A stretch of DNA of 64,000 nt from Pelagibius sp050043265 (GTDB taxonomy: Bacteria > Pseudomonadota > Alphaproteobacteria > Kiloniellales > Kiloniellaceae). Below are positions 1 through 8,647 of the stretch, one piece after another. The position numbers were made by a program, and so were the translations under genes. Position 1 is the stretch's first letter; every line of letters begins with the position of its first letter. The notes beneath the pieces are model-generated. The model saw only the letters and a program-made list of their open reading frames with translations. It was not told where the DNA came from and did no database searches. The DNA lies in NCBI GenBank assembly GCA_050043265.1, contig JBHJIR010000081.1, positions 1 to 64,000 on the forward strand, given 5' to 3'.

Positions 1-605
1 AGTCCGGTGCCATCCGGGCGAATGTCGATGTCCCAAGCGGCGATCTCCTCAGCCGTCGCGGCGCGGCCCAGGTGGAAGACGCCGTGGTCCGGCAGCGGCG
101 CGTCCGCGGCGGCTTTTGGCGCATTCGCCGGCGCCGGCACCGCCGCGGCCTGCTGCTGGGTGGACGGAGCAGGGGCCACGGCGGGGGCAGGTGCGGCCGC
201 GGCCGACTGCGCACCTTCAGAGAATGTCTTGAGGTAGGCGATAACGTCGGCGCGGTCGCCGTCCTTCTTGAGGCCGGCAAAGCTCATCCGGTTGCCCTTG
301 ATGTAGTCTCTGGGCTTCTCGAGATAAGCGTCCAGGCTCTCGTCATCCCAACTCATGCCACCTTCACCGGCGGCAATCATCGCCTTGGAGTACTTGAAGC
401 CCTCGACGGTGCCGGCGGTGCGCCCGATCAGGTCGTTGAGCAGCGGCCCGATCTTGTTCTTGGCGTCCTCGCCCACCGCGTGGCAGGCCGCGCATTTCTT
501 GAAGACCTTGGCCCCGCTTGCGGGATCGCCCTCAGCCGAGGCCGAGGCCGCCGGAATCACCAGGGCCAGGGTTGCCGCCGTTGCGAGCTTAAGAAACTTC
601 GACAT
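1..605 (-). CDS. soxD: SoxD, diheme cytochrome c subunit of sulfane dehydrogenase (partial)
   Basis: Reads off the left edge, so only the first 201 codons are visible. The ATG at 605 overlaps the end of soxC by 17 bases. A signal peptide (about residues 1-24) precedes a cytochrome c domain with the heme motif CAACH at residues 38-42. A long Ala/Pro/Gln linker follows (about 115-165). The visible end, around FHLGRAATAEEIAAWD, is typical of the second heme domain of SoxD, which must lie outside the window. SoxD accepts electrons from the molybdenum protein SoxC in the periplasm, and SoxCD oxidises the SoxY-bound sulfane sulfur. Having soxC immediately upstream makes the call secure. Confidence 0.93.
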   Translation of the reverse strand, partial: MSKFLKLATAATLALVIPAASASAEGDPASGAKVFKKCAACHAVGEDAKNKIGPLLNDLIGRTAGTVEGFKYSKAMIAAGEGGMSWDDESLDAYLEKPRDYIKGNRMSFAGLKKDGDRADVIAYLKTFSEGAQSAAAAPAPAVAPAPSTQQQAAAVPAPANAPKAAADAPLPDHGVFHLGRAATAEEIAAWDIDIRPDGTG

Positions 606-1923
606 TCTCGACCGTCCCATTCGCCTGCACATACCAGGTCTGAATTCCGTTGTTGTGATAGATCGAATTCTCGCCGCGAGCGAGGCGCAACTCGTCCTTG
701 GTCGGCTGCACGACGCCGTTCTCATCGATCGCGCGCGACTGCAACAGCAACTCCGAGCCGTCCCAATCGATATCCAGGTAGAAGCGGTGCAGCGCCTTGG
801 GCAGACTCGGCCCGTCGATACGCGCCGTCGTCCAGTTGCGCCCGCCGTCGGTGGTGACGTCGCCCCGCTTGATGGTGCCGCTGCCCGACCAGGCAAGGCC
901 GGAAATCACCAGCGGTCCGCGGCCGTGGGTGATCGGCGCCTGCGGGCTGGGGCTGGTGATCACCGACTTCACGTCCATCACCCAGGTGAAGCGCCGTGCC
1001 TTGCCGTCGGCCAGCAGGTCGGTGTACTTGGAGGTTTCCTCGCGCTGATGCCAGGCCATGTCGCCCACTTCCAGGCGGCGCAGCCACTTGACCCACATGT
1101 TGCCCTCCCAGCCGGGCACCACCAGGCGCAGCGGGTAGCCCTGCTCCGGACGCAGCGCCTCGCCGTTCATCTTGAAGGCGACCATGCAGTCGTCCAGGGC
1201 CTTCTCCATCGGGATCGAGCGGGTCATCGCCGAGGCGTCGGCACCTTCGGCCAGCAGCCATTTGCCGTTGGTCTTGACCCCGGCTTCCTCCAGCAGATAG
1301 CGCAGGCGCACGCCGGTATAGACCACGCAGTGGACCATGCCATGAGTAAACTGGCAGCCGTTCAGCTGGGCGCCGCGCCACTCCATGCCGGAGTTCGCCG
1401 CACACTCCAGGAAGTAGGCCCGATTCTCGCGCGGGAAACGCTTGCTGTCTTCCATGGTGAAGACCAGCGGCTTGTCGACCAGGCCCTCGATCATCAGCCG
1501 GTGCTTGGCCGGATCGACTTCGGCGATGCCGGCGTGATGGCGCTCGAAGCAGAGGCCATTCGGCGTGATGATGCCGTCCAGCTCGTGCAGCGGCGTGAAA
1601 TTGATCGAGGAGACCGGGTCGGCGGTAAGCCACGGCACGTTGCGCCGCACCACCTGCTCCTCGTAGGGCGACGGCATGCCATAGGGCCGCGCATCGACGC
1701 CGTCCCCAAGGTAGCGGTTCCAGTCCTGGATCTCGGTGATGACGGGATCGCCCGCCGCGGCGGCCGGCCGTGCCGCCAGGCCGCTCAGCGCCGCGCCGGC
1801 ACCGGCCGCCAGGCCGGCGCCCAGCACCTGGCGCCGCGAGGGGCTGGCGACGGCCGCCGCCGGGTTCGCCGCCGAATCCGCCGATTGCGAAAGAAGTTTT
1901 TTCCTGCCGGTTACGCTCGACAT
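589..1923 (-). CDS. soxC: SoxC, molybdopterin sulfane dehydrogenase subunit
   Basis: 444 aa, the usual size of SoxC. The N-terminus carries a twin-arginine signal (SRRQVLG, Arg30-Arg31) followed by an Ala/Gly-rich stretch, so the folded molybdenum protein is exported by Tat. The sulfite-oxidase-type molybdopterin domain follows; Cys174 in the FLECAANSG segment fits the molybdenum-ligating cysteine. The C-terminal third is the immunoglobulin-like dimerisation domain of this family. It works with SoxD in the periplasmic SoxCD complex, drawing six electrons from SoxY-cysteine-bound sulfane. Its presence predicts complete oxidation of thiosulfate to sulfate without stored sulfur globules. It lies 45 bp downstream of soxB. 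Confidence 0.96.
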   Translation of the reverse strand: MSSVTGRKKLLSQSADSAANPAAAVASPSRRQVLGAGLAAGAGAALSGLAARPAAAAGDPVITEIQDWNRYLGDGVDARPYGMPSPYEEQVVRRNVPWLTADPVSSINFTPLHELDGIITPNGLCFERHHAGIAEVDPAKHRLMIEGLVDKPLVFTMEDSKRFPRENRAYFLECAANSGMEWRGAQLNGCQFTHGMVHCVVYTGVRLRYLLEEAGVKTNGKWLLAEGADASAMTRSIPMEKALDDCMVAFKMNGEALRPEQGYPLRLVVPGWEGNMWVKWLRRLEVGDMAWHQREETSKYTDLLADGKARRFTWVMDVKSVITSPSPQAPITHGRGPLVISGLAWSGSGTIKRGDVTTDGGRNWTTARIDGPSLPKALHRFYLDIDWDGSELLLQSRAIDENGVVQPTKDELRLARGENSIYHNNGIQTWYVQANGTVENVEVS

Positions 1924-1968
1924 TCATCTGCTCCGAAGTGTGATGGCACGACTGCGCCGCCTTAACCC

Positions 1969-3663
1969 TTAGCCGGCCACCTTGACCGACTGGTTCTCTT
2001 CGACGTGGACGCTGGGGTTCTTGTGCAAGTGGGCCTCGACGACATCCCAGATCGGCGGGCCTTCGGTGCCTTCGTTGACCGAGGCCCAGCCGGCGACAAC
2101 GTAATCGCGTGCCGGATCGATCGCCTCGCCGCTGGCCAGCACGGTCATCTCCGAGATGCGCGAGCCGATCTCAGCCGTCGGATCGATCCGGTAGCCCATG
2201 CCGCCGACCCGCACCATGTCGCCGCCCTGCTGATAGTAGGGGTCCGGGTTGAACAGGTTGTCCGCGACGTCTTCCAGGATGTCCTTGATCAACTGCCCGT
2301 TCATGGTGGAGCGGTAGGCCTCCGGGTAGGTCATCGAACAGGCGTTGTGAACGTCCTCAACGGTGATCGCCTGGCCCGGCAGCAGCGAGGTGCCCCAGCG
2401 GAAGCCTGGCGAGAGGGCGATTTCGGCATCGCGCTCGGCCAGCAGCGCCTGGCAAATCAGGTCGTCGAAGGTGCCGTTGAAGTTGCCGCGGCGGTACAGC
2501 AGAGAGTCCGTCTGGCCCAACTCGCGCGCCAACTCCGCCTCGTAGGGTGCGCGCAGCTGGTCGATCAGGGCCGTGGTCTCCGGATCCGGCGTGATGACGT
2601 CGGAGAAGACCGGGATCAGGCGATACTTGAAGCCCTTCACCGTACCGTCGGCAACGTTGAGGTCGACGCGGGAGACGAATTTTCCGTTGGACCCGGAAGC
2701 GATCAGCATGGTCTTGCCGATCATCACCGGTTCCGGCAGGGCGTCATGGGTGTGGCCCGACAGCAGCACGTCGATACCCTCGACGCGGCTGGCCATCTTG
2801 CGGTCGACGTCGAAGCCGTTGGGGGACAGCACGACAATCACATCGGCGCCCTCGTCGCGGGCCGCGGCGACGTTCTTCACCATCTCCTCTTCGCGGATGC
2901 CGAAACTCCAGTTCGGGATCATCCAGCGTGGATTGGCGATCGGCGTATAGGGGAAGGCCTGGCCGATGACGGCAACCTTCACGCCGCCGCGTTCGAAGAT
3001 CTCGTAGGCCTTGAACGCCGGCTCCATCCACTCGTCGTCGAAGACGTTGCCGGCGAGCAGCGGGAACTGCAGGGACTCCATGATCTCCTTCACCCGGGCG
3101 GTGCCGCAGGTGAACTCCCAGTGCGCCGTCATGGCGGCGCAGCCCAGATGGTGCATGATTTCGACCATGTCCTGGCCGGAAGTCTGATTCGCCGTGTAGC
3201 TGCCCTGCCAGGTATCGCCGCCGTCCAGGAACAGCGTCTTGTCCTCGCCGCGCTCGCTGCGCACCCGCTTGACGATGGTCGCCACGCGGTCCAGCCCGCC
3301 CATCTTGCCGTAGGTCCTGGCCAGCGACGCGAAGTCGACCGAGGTCAGGGCGTAGGCCTCCGGGCTGCCCGGCTTCAGATTGAACATCTTCAGGAAGTCG
3401 GCGCCGGTCACGTGCGGCGGCAGGCCCTGCACTTCGCCGACACCCAGGTTGATCGACGGCTCGCGGAAATAGAGCGGCTTCATCTGGGCATGGATGTCGG
3501 TCACGTGCAGCAGGGTCACGTTGCCGAAATCATCGGCGGCCAGCAGGTCATCCTCGGTCAGCGTCTGCTGGGCGGCGGCCTGGCTCCAACGTCCCTGCAT
3601 CCCCGGCCCGAAAATCGTCGCCAGGGCCACCGAAGCGGTCAGGAAGTCACGTCTCGAGAACAT
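1969..3663 (-). CDS. soxB: SoxB, thiosulfohydrolase (S-sulfosulfanyl-cysteine sulfohydrolase)
   Basis: 564 aa, standard length. It starts with a Tat-type signal (SRRDFLT, Arg4-Arg5). The metallophosphatase/5'-nucleotidase fold is marked by VTDIHAQMKP (Asp56, His58), LDGGDTWQGS and SGHTHDALP, the ligands of the dimanganese centre. The C-terminal 5'-nucleotidase domain is complete. SoxB hydrolytically releases sulfate from the thiosulfonate carried on SoxY. There is a 113-bp gap to soxA upstream, and soxC follows. Confidence 0.97.
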   Translation of the reverse strand: MFSRRDFLTASVALATIFGPGMQGRWSQAAAQQTLTEDDLLAADDFGNVTLLHVTDIHAQMKPLYFREPSINLGVGEVQGLPPHVTGADFLKMFNLKPGSPEAYALTSVDFASLARTYGKMGGLDRVATIVKRVRSERGEDKTLFLDGGDTWQGSYTANQTSGQDMVEIMHHLGCAAMTAHWEFTCGTARVKEIMESLQFPLLAGNVFDDEWMEPAFKAYEIFERGGVKVAVIGQAFPYTPIANPRWMIPNWSFGIREEEMVKNVAAARDEGADVIVVLSPNGFDVDRKMASRVEGIDVLLSGHTHDALPEPVMIGKTMLIASGSNGKFVSRVDLNVADGTVKGFKYRLIPVFSDVITPDPETTALIDQLRAPYEAELARELGQTDSLLYRRGNFNGTFDDLICQALLAERDAEIALSPGFRWGTSLLPGQAITVEDVHNACSMTYPEAYRSTMNGQLIKDILEDVADNLFNPDPYYQQGGDMVRVGGMGYRIDPTAEIGSRISEMTVLASGEAIDPARDYVVAGWASVNEGTEGPPIWDVVEAHLHKNPSVHVEENQSVKVAG

Positions 3664-3776
3664 AATATTCCTCTCTTCCTGTCCGCGCTTTCACGCCGAC
3701 GGACAGGACCGTGCGATGCCGAAAAGAGAATTCGCGGACCCGGCGGCAGTTCAACCGCCGCCGGGCCGTACTTAAA

Positions 3777-4640
3777 CTACTGCCTGACGGCCGGAGTCTC
3801 GATCGAGAGACCGGTGCCGCGCCAGGTCACATAGACTTCAAGCGCCATCAGATCGTCCGAGAACGCCGCCGGGAAAGACGCCCGGGTATCGCGGATGCAG
3901 CCGCGGAAGCGGTTGTGCAGCGAGACCATGTTGGCCTGCTTCAACCGGTAGGTCGGAAAGCCGTTCACGTTGCCCTGGCTGAGGTGATCGGCACGAATGT
4001 ACTGACCGTTGTTCTCCTCGTGGCACGAGGCGCAGGACAGGTTCAACTGGCCGGTGCGGGTGTAGTAGAGGTCCTTACCCTTCTCCCACCAGCTCTGCAG
4101 GTCGCCCTGCGAGAGGTCCACATGCATCGGCTGGCCCAGCGACTGGTACTTGATGAAAGTGGTCAACGCCTTCTGGTCGGCCGCATCGAACTTGTAGGGC
4201 TCGGCCTTCATGGCGCCCGTGCGGCACTTGTCGATCTGCAGTTCGATGTTGATCGGGCGCTTCGCCTGGGCATCCCACTTGGGGTAGCTGGCGCCGACCC
4301 CTGCCATGGTCTTCGACGCGTCGCCGTGGCAGGAGGCGCAGGACTTGCCGGCCTCGCCTTCCACCGTGTTCCAGATCTCTTCGCCACGCTCGACATAGAG
4401 CATGCCGGGATTGGAGAAGGAATCCTCTTCCAGCTGGCGGGTTTCCGGCGTGCGGAACAGCCAACCCGACATGACTTCGTCGAAGGGATGCCCCTCCGGC
4501 GCCTTGGTCCGCGTGACCATTTTCTTCTCGCCGTCGATGACGAGATCCTCGTCGACCGGCTCGGCCCACGCTGCCGAGACAGCCATGCCAGTGGCTGCGA
4601 TGGCGGCGGCTGCCGTCAGGATCAATTTTCTGCTCAACAC
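3777..4640 (-). CDS. soxA: SoxA, diheme c-type cytochrome subunit of SoxAX
   Basis: 287 aa from a GTG at 4640, chosen over an ATG at 4664 because GGGAGG lies just upstream of the GTG and the protein then begins directly with a clean signal peptide (cleavage near residue 26). Two heme motifs are present, CASCH at 101-105 and CASCH at 203-207. Cys139 (DKCRTG) fits the thiolate ligand of heme 1. Cys248 (RFRGCI) is the family's active-site cysteine. This is therefore the diheme SoxA type. With SoxX it couples thiosulfate oxidatively to the SoxY C-terminal cysteine in the periplasm. Confidence 0.96.
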   Translation of the reverse strand: MLSRKLILTAAAAIAATGMAVSAAWAEPVDEDLVIDGEKKMVTRTKAPEGHPFDEVMSGWLFRTPETRQLEEDSFSNPGMLYVERGEEIWNTVEGEAGKSCASCHGDASKTMAGVGASYPKWDAQAKRPINIELQIDKCRTGAMKAEPYKFDAADQKALTTFIKYQSLGQPMHVDLSQGDLQSWWEKGKDLYYTRTGQLNLSCASCHEENNGQYIRADHLSQGNVNGFPTYRLKQANMVSLHNRFRGCIRDTRASFPAAFSDDLMALEVYVTWRGTGLSIETPAVRQ

Positions 4641-4707
4641 GTTCCCTCCCGTTCTGTGCCGCATCCCGGTTCACCCGGGCCGGCCGCTTGGCGACTTCGA
4701 ACCCGCC

Positions 4708-5034
4708 TTATTTGACCTCGATGGCCTGTTCGTGGGTATAGGTCTCGCCGTTGTCGTCCACCCAGGCGAACTTGAAGGTGCCGCTCTCCATGACCTTCGC
4801 GGAAAACTCGAAGTAGGGATTGGCCGAGATCGCCGGCTCAACATCACAGGAGAACACGGGCTTCCCGTTGAACTCGCAGGTGAACTTGTTGATGATCTCG
4901 CGGGGGATGACCTTGCCGTCCTTGTCCTTGCGTTGACCGGATTCCATCTTGTGGCTGATCAACGTTTTGATCGTGATCACCTCGCCGGCGGAAGCCGACT
5001 TCGGAACTTTCACGCGGGGTTTTGGCGCTGCCAT
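4708..5034 (-). CDS. soxZ: SoxZ, sulfur-compound-chelating carrier subunit
   Basis: 108 aa, typical of SoxZ, with no signal peptide of its own. It is exported with SoxY, whose Tat signal serves both. The Ig-like fold is recognisable from the PRVKVPKSASAGEVITIKTL start and the C-terminal FKFAWVDDNGETYTHEQAI segment. SoxYZ is the periplasmic carrier on which thiosulfate is covalently processed. The gene sits between soxY (51 bp upstream) and soxA (67 bp downstream) in the usual order. Confidence 0.95.
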   Translation of the reverse strand: MAAPKPRVKVPKSASAGEVITIKTLISHKMESGQRKDKDGKVIPREIINKFTCEFNGKPVFSCDVEPAISANPYFEFSAKVMESGTFKFAWVDDNGETYTHEQAIEVK

Positions 5035-5085
5035 TTTCGTATTCCTCGTTAACTCGGTCGGGTCACTCGGTCGGGCGGGGCTGAA

Positions 5086-5541
5086 TCAGCCGCCGCAGCC
5101 GCCGATCGTGACCTTGACCTGCTTTTTGTCCATGAAAACGGAACCGTCGCTCATCTTGGCGACCGCCACCACGTTCTGGGTCTTCGCCAGGCGCATGCGG
5201 GTCGTCGCCGTGGCCTCGCCGCTCAGCGGCGAGAAGTGGAAGGTGGCAACCTCCGGATTCGGGTTTCCTTCGGCCAGCACGGTGACCGATTCGACGTAGG
5301 AGGCGTCGGTCATTTCGCTTTCGACGGCGACCGTGATCGGCACGGTGTTGCCGTTTTCCGCAATCTCCGGCGCCGTCAGGGTGATCTTGCCGCTGGCCGG
5401 TTCTTTACCGCCGGTGAAGTCCATCAGCATCTTCTGTGTGGCCGCCTCGTCGGCGCGCGCGGCCTTCAGGCCGGGGCCGAGCGCCACAAAGGCCATGGCT
5501 CCGGCAGAGAGCCCCAGCGCCTGGCGTCGTGTCACTTGCAT
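5086..5541 (-). CDS. soxY: SoxY, covalent sulfur carrier subunit
   Basis: 151 aa from the ATG at 5541. A longer in-frame reading would start inside soxX and put 18 residues before the Tat motif, so it was not used. The Tat signal begins MQVTRRQALG. The protein ends in the swinging-arm motif GGCGG, whose cysteine carries the sulfur intermediates through the Sox cycle. A GGAG lies about nine bases before the start. The start follows the soxX stop by 28 bp. Confidence 0.96.
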   Translation of the reverse strand: MQVTRRQALGLSAGAMAFVALGPGLKAARADEAATQKMLMDFTGGKEPASGKITLTAPEIAENGNTVPITVAVESEMTDASYVESVTVLAEGNPNPEVATFHFSPLSGEATATTRMRLAKTQNVVAVAKMSDGSVFMDKKQVKVTIGGCGG

Positions 5542-5569
5542 CTCATGTTCTCCAGTTGAGCTTAGTGGG

Positions 5570-6028
5570 TCACTTAAGCGTAGCGAGATAGGCAACGATC
5601 GATTCGACCTGCTCGGCGGTCAGGATCGTCTTGCCCTGAAAGTCCTGGGCCACATGCTTGCCCACATCCAGCGAGTAGAAGCCCGGCATGACGGTCTGCT
5701 CGCCGAACACGGCCTTGGAATTGACCACGATCGCGCGCAGCTGATCGGGCGTCCAGCGTTCGGCCACGCCGTCCAGCGACGGCCCGACATCGCCGTGGAA
5801 AAGCTGTTCGCTCATGTCGGAATTGGCGTGGCAGGCCAAGCAGTTGCCGAGCTTGCGGTCGGCAAAGAACTTGCGGCCGTCAGCCACGCTGGCGGGCGCG
5901 TCGGACACGGCCTTCGCCAGCGTCCCGTCGACGATCTTCAGGTCGCCGGGCGCAATGTCCTTCGCGGCTGCAGCCGTGATCCCGGCGCACAGCGCCGCTA
6001 CGGCAAGAGTCAGTCGTGCTGCTAACAT
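5570..6028 (-). CDS. soxX: SoxX, monoheme c-type cytochrome subunit of SoxAX
   Basis: 152 aa with an N-terminal signal peptide (about 1-22) and a single heme site CLACH at residues 63-67. The Met of the later MPGFYSLD segment is a plausible axial ligand. The length fits short, monoheme SoxX. It pairs with SoxA to attach thiosulfate to SoxY. It is the first gene of the structural block soxXYZABCD and is separated from soxW by 176 bp of AT-rich DNA that probably holds its promoter. Confidence 0.95.
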   Translation of the reverse strand: MLAARLTLAVAALCAGITAAAAKDIAPGDLKIVDGTLAKAVSDAPASVADGRKFFADRKLGNCLACHANSDMSEQLFHGDVGPSLDGVAERWTPDQLRAIVVNSKAVFGEQTVMPGFYSLDVGKHVAQDFQGKTILTAEQVESIVAYLATLK

Positions 6029-6113
6029 GGGCGTTTTCCCTCAGTTTGACTTCAGCCGCCCTCAAGCGGCTGGTGATTTTGTGTCACTTTAGCGACCGGC
6101 TTCATTTCATTCA

Positions 6114-6124
6114 ATGCATAAATT
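6114..6124. promoter_or_regulatory. Candidate SoxR operator upstream of soxX
   Basis: The soxW-soxX gap (6029-6204) is strikingly AT-rich for this DNA and contains ATGCATAAATT. Close by is ATTG-N8-GAAT, near the ATTC-N8-GAAT half-site pattern known for SqrR/BigR/SoxR-type ArsR repressors. Almost the same 11-mer occurs in the soxV-soxS gap at 7627-7637. In Paracoccus, SoxR binds exactly these two gaps. The operator assignment is inference from the shared motif and position. Confidence 0.45.
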
Positions 6125-6204
6125 GCAATTTTTGAATGTGTTGATATTCCCATTCCCGGCCGCCCTAGAAATCCGCGCCTGACGAGGCTTAACTTCCGCT
6201 AACC

Positions 6205-6789
6205 CTAATCGGTATTTTTCACCCCGGCCGCCTGGCGCTCGCGGATGCGCCGGGCGTGGTAGCGCTGGAAATCCTCGTCGGTGTCGTAGAGCTTCTCCCG
6301 CACCCAGGTGAACATATCCAAGAAGGTGCCTTTCTGGAAGGCGCCGGGCATGGAAGCGACCGCTGCCTGGCGGGAGTCCAGTTCCCCCTCTGCCGTTTCG
6401 GGCAGGAACAGGATGGTCGGCGTAAAGGCGATGCCCCACTTGCGCGCGGCGGTCTTCTCGGTCAGCACCTCGCCGTCCAGGTCGGTCACCTCCTCGTCGC
6501 CGTAGAGGTTGTACTGCACGACCTTGTAGTTGTCCTTGATGTAGTCGCGCACCTGAGGGTCGCTGAGGATCTCCTCGTGCACCTTCTTGCAGTAGATGCA
6601 GCCGCGCTGTTCGATGATGATCGCCAGGCGCTTGCCCTCCTCCTGCGCCGCCGCGATGTCTTCGGCCATGTCGCGGAAGGTGATGGAGAACCAGTCTTCT
6701 TTATGGAGGCCGTCATCCCCGACTGTGGTCGCCCAGCCGGTGGAAGCCGGCAGGCAGAACGCCAGAATCAAGAGCAGGCGTTTCAGCAT
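6205..6789 (-). CDS. soxW: SoxW-like periplasmic thioredoxin
   Basis: 194 aa with a signal peptide (about 1-20) and a thioredoxin fold with redox motif CIYC (Cys64-Cys67). The ATG at 6789 has GGAG seven bases upstream. An ATG five codons earlier overlaps the soxV stop as ATGA and is the alternative. SoxW receives electrons from the membrane protein SoxV and keeps SoxYZ thiols in an active state. The family assignment rests on the CxxC fold and position directly after soxV. Confidence 0.88.
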   Translation of the reverse strand: MLKRLLLILAFCLPASTGWATTVGDDGLHKEDWFSITFRDMAEDIAAAQEEGKRLAIIIEQRGCIYCKKVHEEILSDPQVRDYIKDNYKVVQYNLYGDEEVTDLDGEVLTEKTAARKWGIAFTPTILFLPETAEGELDSRQAAVASMPGAFQKGTFLDMFTWVREKLYDTDEDFQRYHARRIRERQAAGVKNTD

Positions 6790-6800
6790 TTTTCGTCTCC

Positions 6801-7535
6801 TCATCCGATCGTTTGAAATGCGGGAAAGGTTTCCAGCAGCCAGTTGGCGATCGCCGACATCTGGCCGGTCATGAACAGCATACCAGTCAGCACCAGGATC
6901 CCGCCCATCGCCATCTCGACTTTGTGCATGTGGCGCTTGAAGCGGGACGCCCAGCCGAGGAAGCGGGTGGCGAAGCCCGCCGCCAGCAGGAAGGGCAGCC
7001 CGATGCCGAGAGAGTATACCGCAAGCAGCAGGGCACCGCGCGCCGCCGTCGACTCGGCCCCGGCAACGAAGAGGATCGCCGCCAGCACCGGGCCCACGCA
7101 AGGAGTCCAACCGAAAGCAAAGGCGAGGCCCATGACGTAGGCGCCGGCGATGCCTGCGGGGCGGCGGTTCACCTGAACCCGGGCCTCGCGGTAGAACAGC
7201 GCGATGCGGAAAACGCCGAGGAAATGCAGGCCCATGACGATGATGAGCGCGCCGGCGATGATCGACAGGATGTCGAAGTAGCGGGCGATCGACTGGCCGA
7301 CGATGCTGGCCGTAGTGCCCAGGCCGACGAAAACGGTGGTGAAGCCGAGCACGAAGCCGACGGCGGCCAGGATCAGCTGGCGCGTCGATTCGGCGCCGCG
7401 GTTCTCGTCCTGCAGTTCGTCGAAGGTCAGCCCCGCCAGATAGGCCATATAGGGCGGCACGATCGGCAGGACGCAGGGCGATACGAAGGACAGCAGGCCC
7501 GCCAGGAACGCGCCCCCATAGGTGACGTCGAACAT
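6801..7535 (-). CDS. soxV: SoxV, CcdA/DsbD-type thiol-disulfide electron transporter
   Basis: 244 aa, six predicted membrane helices, with the two signature cysteine motifs of the CcdA family: SPCVLPIVPPY near the start and GWTPCVGP in the middle. It moves reducing equivalents from cytoplasmic thioredoxin across the membrane to SoxW. It is the first gene of the minus-strand sox block and diverges from soxS across a 149-bp gap. Confidence 0.9.
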   Translation of the reverse strand: MFDVTYGGAFLAGLLSFVSPCVLPIVPPYMAYLAGLTFDELQDENRGAESTRQLILAAVGFVLGFTTVFVGLGTTASIVGQSIARYFDILSIIAGALIIVMGLHFLGVFRIALFYREARVQVNRRPAGIAGAYVMGLAFAFGWTPCVGPVLAAILFVAGAESTAARGALLLAVYSLGIGLPFLLAAGFATRFLGWASRFKRHMHKVEMAMGGILVLTGMLFMTGQMSAIANWLLETFPAFQTIG

Positions 7536-7626
7536 TCAGCAGGACTTTCGGATAAAGGGCCGGAACACTGGCATTTTTGGACTGGGGCTCCCCTCTCACC
7601 GGTCTGAATCGCCGGGTTTGCAATAC

Positions 7627-7637
7627 ATGCATTAATT
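7627..7637. promoter_or_regulatory. Candidate SoxR operator in the soxV/soxS divergent promoter region
   Basis: The 149-bp gap holds ATGCATTAATT inside an AT-rich patch, differing in one base from the motif at 6114-6124 before soxX. The element ATGCATTAATTCAT is a near-perfect dyad. The position between divergent transcription units fits control of both by the adjacent ArsR-family repressor. No binding evidence is available from sequence alone. Confidence 0.45.
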
Positions 7638-7684
7638 CATATATATTACTATGATTCAATCGGGATTTCTCAACGAGGCAATCC

Positions 7685-8107
7685 ATGATGCGCTTGAAGC
7701 CGTTTCTTCTCAGGCCGACCCTGGCTGCCGCTATGCTGGCCGGCGCGATGCTGGCCGGCGCCCTTGCCGCGCCCGCGGCCGAGGCCGCCGAACTGATCAT
7801 GCTGGAGCGGCCGGGCTGTGCCTGGTGTCTGCGCTGGAACCAGGAGGTCGCGCCGGCTTACGGCAAGACCGACGAAGGCCGTCAGGCGCCATTGCGCCGC
7901 GTCGACGTCACCGCACCCTGGCCCAGCGACCTGGCGGGGATCGCCACAGACCGCTACACACCGACCTTCATCGTGGTCGAGAACGGTATCGAAGTCGCGC
8001 GGTTGCGTGGCTATCCGGGCGAGCACTTCTTCTGGCCGATGCTGGTGGAGATGCTCGCAAAGCTGCCCCCGTCTGAACCGGCCATCCCGACGCCCCGGGG
8101 CGGATAG
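7685..8107 (+). CDS. soxS: SoxS, thioredoxin-like regulatory/reactivating protein
   Basis: 140 aa with a signal peptide (about 1-35) and a thioredoxin-like domain. The redox motif is CAWC (Cys45-Cys48), followed by the cis-Pro loop RYTPTF. Two ATGs are adjacent (7685 and 7688). In Paracoccus, SoxS keeps the Sox carrier proteins reduced and is encoded with soxR, as here. It diverges from soxV. Confidence 0.88.
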   Translation: MMRLKPFLLRPTLAAAMLAGAMLAGALAAPAAEAAELIMLERPGCAWCLRWNQEVAPAYGKTDEGRQAPLRRVDVTAPWPSDLAGIATDRYTPTFIVVENGIEVARLRGYPGEHFFWPMLVEMLAKLPPSEPAIPTPRGG

Positions 8108-8239
8108 CAGCCTGGCGAGGCGTCATGTATAATCGCCCCCGGACCACCGGCCCGGACCTGGGCACACCTGGCCCCACCGCGAGAATTCGTCGGCGGCGGG
8201 GGTAGAGAACAAGACAACGACAGGACGACGGATCCGCAA

Positions 8240-8590
8240 ATGGTCGAGTTCAATTCCCAGGCCGCCGAGGTGGACATCGAAATTCTGATGGAGCAGGCCC
8301 GTAAGGCCGGCGACCTGATGAAGGCGCTGTCCCATGAGAGCCGCCTGCTCATCCTTTGTATTCTGGTGAAGGGCGAGAAGTCCGTGTCGGAGCTGGAAGA
8401 GATCATGAACATGCCGCAGGCGGCGGTGTCCCAGCAGTTGGCACGCCTGCGCTTCGACCGCCTGGTCGCGACCCGGCGCGACGGCCGCATGGTCTATTAT
8501 TCGATCGCCAACGACGAAGTCACACAGCTTGTCGAGATGCTCTACGAGTTCTTCTGCAAGCCTGCGCTGGAGGCAAGCCGCAAGCCATAA
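8240..8590 (+). CDS. soxR: SoxR, ArsR-family sulfur-responsive repressor
   Basis: 116 aa winged-helix ArsR protein; the recognition helix region is SELEEIMNMPQAAVSQQL. Two cysteines, Cys40 (LLILCIL) and Cys106 (FFCKP), match in position the polysulfide-sensing pair of SqrR/BigR/SoxR. No metal-binding CxC is seen, so this is a sulfur sensor type rather than ArsR/SmtB metal type. It is expected to repress the sox operons until thiosulfate or polysulfide oxidises the thiols. Confidence 0.92.
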   Translation: MVEFNSQAAEVDIEILMEQARKAGDLMKALSHESRLLILCILVKGEKSVSELEEIMNMPQAAVSQQLARLRFDRLVATRRDGRMVYYSIANDEVTQLVEMLYEFFCKPALEASRKP

Positions 8591-8647
8591 GCGGCGGCGC
8601 GGCAGCTGCAGCAAATGCAGCGCCGCCAAATGGAAAGGGAGGCGTCG

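Noticed and set aside
2005..3834. Long plus-strand open frame opposite soxB
   Set aside because: Antisense to soxB, composition typical of a codon-position shadow, no recognisable domain.
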